From JBBRMY01 sp038230595 (GTDB lineage: Bacteria > Bacteroidota > Ignavibacteria > Tepidaquicellales > Tepidaquicellaceae), in the NCBI GenBank assembly GCA_038230595.1, contig JBBRMY010000088.1, positions 1 through 10,867 of the forward strand: a stretch of 10,867 nt of DNA, read 5' to 3'. Of the stretch, positions 8,527 through 10,867 are shown piece by piece. A program made the translations under genes and the position numbers. Under the pieces are notes generated by a model. The model saw only the letters and a program-made list of their open reading frames with translations, was not told the origin of the DNA and searched no databases. Each line of letters begins with the position of its first letter. Position 1 is the first letter of the stretch.

Positions 8527-8532
8527 AAGGAG
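8527..8532 (+). promoter_or_regulatory. Strong Shine-Dalgarno site of the DUF1801 gene
   Basis: AAGGAG sits 5 bases before the ATG at 8538. It is the only full consensus site in the window; the other genes here have weak or no such sites. This suggests more efficient, or more conventional, initiation for this small protein. Confidence 0.8.
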
Positions 8533-8537
8533 AAATA

Positions 8538-8945
8538 ATGGAGGTAAAAGATTTTTTAAACAGTCTGAGTTCCGAAAGGAAAGATCTTCTGACTAAAATT
8601 AATAAGATAATTTTAACCGAAGATAAAAGCGTTAAAGCGGAGATCGGTAAAATGATGGGTAAAGAAATGATAATTTATAAGTGTCCCGGATCGTTTAAGT
8701 ACGGTCTTGCGGGTAATAAAGATTATATGTCTTTACATTGCTTACCAATTTACGGCTCTGAGATACTTCATAAAAAATATTCTCAAATGCTAAGCAAAGC
8801 AAAAATTCAGAAAGGTTGTATTAACTTTAAGTCTGAAGATGAAATACCTTTAAATATAATAAAGGAACTTATTCAAGATTGTTCAAAAATTGATCTTATT
8901 AAGCTTCGTCAGGAACAATTAGAGTCCAGAAAAAAAGCTAAATAA
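8538..8945 (+). CDS. DUF1801 (YdhG-like) family small cytoplasmic protein
   Basis: A 135-residue soluble protein without signal peptide or membrane segment. It matches the DUF1801/YdhG family along its length: the N-terminal helix 'EVKDFLNSLSSERKDLL', 'EIGKMMGKEMIIYK' (35-48) at the family's usual 'I-WG-P-Y' region, 'FKYGLAGNKDYMSLHCLPIYG' region (53-73), and 'KAKIQKGCINFKSEDEIPL' (88-105), the family's K-G-C-I-F motif. The family has a frataxin-like fold, and some members have been linked to iron handling, but the function of this one is unknown. The tail is charged (QEQLESRKKAK). The ATG at 8538 is set by a strong Shine-Dalgarno site. It lies 38 bases after the NlpC-like gene; shared transcription is possible, but no functional link is evident. 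Confidence 0.82.
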   Translation: MEVKDFLNSLSSERKDLLTKINKIILTEDKSVKAEIGKMMGKEMIIYKCPGSFKYGLAGNKDYMSLHCLPIYGSEILHKKYSQMLSKAKIQKGCINFKSEDEIPLNIIKELIQDCSKIDLIKLRQEQLESRKKAK

Positions 8946-8973
8946 GTATCGGTTGTTTCTTCCGGATTCACGA

Positions 8974-9075
8974 TCTTATAAGTACAGGATTTCTCAAAAT
9001 TATCCGAATCCGACGGGATATTCAATTAATCCCCCTACAATTATTTACAATATTCACAGTTTTATTGTTAGATAA
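8974..9075 (+). pseudogene. Remnant of a T9SS C-terminal sorting domain
   Basis: In the frame ending at the TAA 9073-9075, and without a start codon, the DNA reads 'YKYRISQNYPNP' then 'TGYSINPPTIIYNI'. This matches the opening of the Ignavibacteria-type sorting domain (SQNYPNPFNPxTxIxYxI) apart from about four extra residues after 'NYPNP'. Bases 8990-9011 are identical to 9757-9778 of the downstream T9SS gene at 21 of 22 positions. The later parts of the domain (IYD-GKEV, SGxYFYK, KKMLL) are missing. The frame differs from that of the DUF1801 gene and no upstream cargo part is left. It is best read as a decayed piece of an older T9SS cargo gene, or a recombination leftover. The rest of the 8946-9119 gap holds only the likely promoter of the next gene. 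Confidence 0.6.
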
Positions 9076-9093
9076 TTCACCTATATTTATAAT
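9065..9093 (+). promoter_or_regulatory. Probable sigma-70-like promoter of the T9SS cargo gene
   Basis: TTGTTA (9065-9070) is followed after exactly 17 bases by TATAAT (9088-9093), giving a likely transcript start near 9100 and a leader of about 20 bases before the ATG at 9120. The -10 box is perfect and the -35 box matches 4 of 6. The Bacteroidota-specific TAnnTTTG box is not seen. The stretch is AT-rich, so a chance match is possible. Confidence 0.45.
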
Positions 9094-9119
9094 TCCCATA
9101 AAGTTGAAATAATGATCAA

Positions 9120-10007
9120 ATGAGCAGATTAATGGTTGTTTTTGCGTTTATTGTAATTTTTGTTTTACCTAAAATGGCTTTCTGTCAATATGACGGAGAA
9201 GCAGAAGAAAATGAACTTGCTTGCGGAGTTGAAAGATGGGCTGTAAAGGTTTTTACTGACCCTGATACTACTATGATAAATTTTAACAATATTGTTTATT
9301 CAACCATAGCATTTCAGAAAACTATTCCACCTCCCGTTGATATTCTTAATTGGCCTCCAAGGCAATCAACTGAAACTACTGTATACCGCATAGAAGGTTA
9401 TCTTATTTTTAATAAACTGGAAAATGATCAGGATATTCATTTAGGGTTTATGTCTATGAATCATCTTGATACTATGATAGCAGAGATATGTGATTATACT
9501 TGTCCTAATATAAATCATACATCCCGATATCAACAGTTCAAAACCCTTCGGGACTGGTTTGTTGCAACTTATAATCCTATTCCCAGCTTTCAAACTACCC
9601 TTACACACGTTTCACTTGTTGGTGTTGGATTTTTTGATCTGCTTCATGGACAAAGAGGAATACCGCCAAACGGAAGAGAAATACATTCCGTATTAAGTAT
9701 TTCACTTATCACAGGAGTTGGACCGAATAATGAATTGATCCCGGCTGAGTATAAGCTTTCTCAGAATTATCCGAATCCATTCAATCCGGAAACAAAAATA
9801 AATTTTGATGTACCGATAAAAGGATTTGTAGGTATAAAGATCTATGACATTTTTGGAAAAGAAGTTGCCAGTCTTCAGGATGGAATTATGGAAGCAAGAC
9901 AATATACCAGAAGCTTTAATGGCAGCAACCTTCCAAGCGGTACATATTTTTATAAGCTCACTTCAAACAATTATACGGATACTAAAAAGATGCTGCTGAT
10001 AAAGTAA
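9120..10007 (+). CDS. Secreted protein of unknown function with T9SS sorting domain
   Basis: A 295-residue protein in three parts. A signal peptide covers residues 1 to about 22 ('VVFAFIVIFVLPKMAFCQ'). A domain of about 170 residues (33-198) follows, opening 'ACGVERWAVKVFTDPD', with 'ETTVYRIEGYLI', 'IAEICDYTC' and 'VSLVGVGFFDLLHGQRG' then 'PPNGREIHSVL'. I recognise this pattern (CG-ERW-VKT-D-D at the start, GFFD-HGQ-G-APNGIELHPVL at the end) from uncharacterised secreted proteins of several phyla; an OB-like fold is a guess. Cysteines C35, C124 and C128 are candidates for disulphides. The last part (about 208-295) is a type A T9SS sorting domain: 'YKLSQNYPNPFNPETKINF', 'IKIYDIFGKEV', 'LPSGTYFYKL' and 'KKMLLIK'. 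The product should cross the outer membrane by T9SS and be attached or released. It has its own likely promoter and terminator, so it is probably expressed alone. The ATG at 9120 fits the signal peptide; ATG 9132 is an alternative. Confidence 0.8.
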   Translation: MSRLMVVFAFIVIFVLPKMAFCQYDGEAEENELACGVERWAVKVFTDPDTTMINFNNIVYSTIAFQKTIPPPVDILNWPPRQSTETTVYRIEGYLIFNKLENDQDIHLGFMSMNHLDTMIAEICDYTCPNINHTSRYQQFKTLRDWFVATYNPIPSFQTTLTHVSLVGVGFFDLLHGQRGIPPNGREIHSVLSISLITGVGPNNELIPAEYKLSQNYPNPFNPETKINFDVPIKGFVGIKIYDIFGKEVASLQDGIMEARQYTRSFNGSNLPSGTYFYKLTSNNYTDTKKMLLIK

Positions 10008-10032
10008 TCTTAAAAATATTTTGGTAATTAAT

Positions 10033-10066
10033 AAAACCTGATAGCATGTTTTGCATCAGGTTTTTT
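10033..10066. terminator. Rho-independent terminator, probably bidirectional
   Basis: AAAACCTGAT (10033-10042) pairs with ATCAGGTTTT (10055-10064), with an inner GC/GC pair next to a single bulged A and a T-rich loop. A T-run (10061-10066) follows on the + strand, 25 bases after the T9SS gene. On the minus strand the same hairpin directly follows the stop codon of the channel remnant, with a short T-run, so it can serve convergent transcripts. Confidence 0.88.
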
Positions 10067-10295
10067 AATTTTCAGCAAGAACTATTATCTTATCCTTCTC
10101 TTCAAAATTTATCATTTCAGATTTATTGGGATTAATGACTATACCATATGCTTTTGAAGAATCAAAGGCATACTTATTTTTACGATAACCAATTGCAGTA
10201 TGACCTCTCATTGATGCACACTCCAGTATACTATAAAAATTCACTGATTGATCCGGAAAGGTGTATGTATGGATTTTTATAAAATAAAAAAATCT
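10065..10295 (-). pseudogene. C-terminal stub of a CASTOR/POLLUX-like (RCK-type) ion channel gene
   Basis: The minus-strand frame ending at TAA 10065-10067 encodes about 75 residues resembling the very C-terminus of CASTOR/POLLUX-related ion-channel proteins: 'YFIKIHTY', 'QSVNFYSILECASMRGHTAIGYR', 'AYGIVINPNKSEMINF' and the end 'KDKIIVLAEN'. This is the usual 'IGYR ... yGvvlNPxKs ... gDxxIVLAe' ending, which binds no membrane by itself. Full members are several hundred residues long and begin with membrane helices and RCK domains, all missing here. The frame can be extended to a TTG at 10358 or an ATG at 10344-10346, but those 20-odd residues show no resemblance, and the TTG lies inside the neighbour's terminator. 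The gene was therefore truncated. The stub itself has no internal stop, so the loss may be recent or the sequence may still be under constraint. No promoter is seen. Confidence 0.6.
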
Positions 10296-10358
10296 TTTAA
10301 CAGGAAGGGGTGTAAAATGTGGTGTGAATTTTCGCTTAACTTTCATTGTATAAAACAA

Positions 10359-10394
10359 AAAAATGCTTACGGGGCTGACTCCGTAAGCATTTTT
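10359..10394 (-). terminator. Strong terminator of the fasciclin gene
   Basis: A 14-base perfect stem (10359-10372 with 10381-10394, core ATGCTTACGG/CCGTAAGCAT) closes an 8-base loop. On the minus strand it follows the fasciclin stop by 28 bases and ends in a run of seven T, then GTTTT. Little read-through into the channel stub is expected. Confidence 0.92.
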
Positions 10395-10422
10395 ATTTTG
10401 AAAGAACGATGTTACTATCTTA

Positions 10423-10867
10423 TTACATCGGCATTAAAACTTTATCGATAACATGGATAACTCCGTTTGACTGCATTACATCATAAACAGAAATGTTAGC
10501 AGAATTTCCTTTTTCATCCATTACAGTTATATTTTTCTTACCGTTCATCATAAAAGTAAGCATTCCGCCCTGTACTGTAGGAAGCATTGCTTTTCCTCCA
10601 TTTTTATGGATCATCTTCATTAATTTATCTGATGAATAATTTCCTGATACTACATGGAAAGTTAAAATCTTTGTAAGCATATCTTTATTTTCTGTTTTTA
10701 ACAGAGTTTCTACAGTACCAGCAGGAAGCATCATGAATGCGCTGTTAACCGGTGCGAATACAGTGAATGGTCCTTTGCCTTTCAGCACCTCAACAAGTCC
10801 GGCTGCTTTTACTGCTGCAACAAGGGTTGTGTGGTCCTTTGAGTTGACTGCATTGTCAATAATATCC
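10423..10867 (-). CDS. Fasciclin (FAS1) domain protein, 5' end outside the window
   Basis: The minus-strand frame is open to the right edge, so the start lies beyond the window; the GTG at 10788 is an internal valine codon. About 147 residues are visible and form most of one FAS1 domain. The beginning reads 'DIIDNAVNSKDHTTLVAAVKAA', followed by the H1 motif 'GPFTVFAPVNSAF', then 'LTKILTFHVVSGNYSSDKLM', and the H2 motif near the end, 'SNGVIHVIDKVLMPM'. The stop follows directly, so nothing lies after the domain. Bacterial single-FAS1 proteins are usually secreted or lipid-anchored and take part in adhesion or surface interactions; the missing N-terminus should hold the signal peptide. The 'GGK' and 'GMLTFMMNGKKNITVMD' region is the usual central strand. 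The gene has its own strong terminator and is not linked to the + strand genes. Confidence 0.92.
   Translation of the reverse strand, partial: DIIDNAVNSKDHTTLVAAVKAAGLVEVLKGKGPFTVFAPVNSAFMMLPAGTVETLLKTENKDMLTKILTFHVVSGNYSSDKLMKMIHKNGGKAMLPTVQGGMLTFMMNGKKNITVMDEKGNSANISVYDVMQSNGVIHVIDKVLMPM

Noticed and set aside
9120..9188. Lipoprotein signal in the T9SS cargo protein (cysteine in 'KMAFCQ').
   Set aside because: The residues before the cysteine do not fit a lipobox, and the protein already has a T9SS sorting domain; an ordinary signal peptide fits better.
10296..10358. Start of the channel-like stub as a full small gene from TTG 10358 or the ATG at 10344-10346.
   Set aside because: The first 20-odd residues have no resemblance to the family, and the TTG overlaps the fasciclin terminator, so a truncated gene is the better reading.
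10248..10451. A 67-codon open frame on the + strand.
   Set aside because: It crosses the channel stub, a strong hairpin terminator and the end of the fasciclin gene, and has no motif.

Overview
The window looks like a piece of a low-GC chromosome from the Bacteroidota/Chlorobi/Ignavibacteriota side of the tree. The best clue is the C-terminal type IX secretion (T9SS) sorting domain of the gene at 9120-10007, with the 'SQNYPNPFNP' wording that is typical of Ignavibacteria-like genomes. Weak or absent Shine-Dalgarno sequences before most genes and 'LFSQ'-type signal-peptide ends agree with this. No phage, transposase, integrase, CRISPR array, tRNA or rRNA is visible.

Left block (1-8945, all + strand): seven closely spaced genes. 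The first two are envelope-folding factors: the 3' part of a SurA/PpiC-type chaperone, then a complete SurA with two parvulin domains. Next comes a three-helix membrane protein with a von Willebrand A (VWA)-like and a glutamine-amidotransferase-like region. Two half-size ABC exporter subunits follow, and their motifs show that they form a heterodimer with one degenerate ATP site. A secreted NlpC/P60-like protein and a small DUF1801 protein close the block. Gaps are 15-62 bases and no terminator is visible between genes, so much of the block may be co-transcribed. The theme is the cell envelope: folding of exported proteins, export through the inner membrane and a periplasmic cysteine-peptidase fold.

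Right block (8946-10867): a looser region. A decayed fragment of a T9SS sorting domain (about 8974-9075) lies just before an intact T9SS cargo gene (9120-10007), which has its own likely promoter and a strong terminator. On the minus strand lie the C-terminal stub of a CASTOR/POLLUX-like ion-channel gene and a fasciclin-domain gene that runs off the right edge and ends in its own hairpin terminator. Two gene stubs on either side of the cargo gene suggest past rearrangement here.

I found no convincing new multi-gene system. The points most worth a second look are the asymmetric ABC pair, the two gene remnants around the T9SS cargo gene and its uncharacterised secreted domain.
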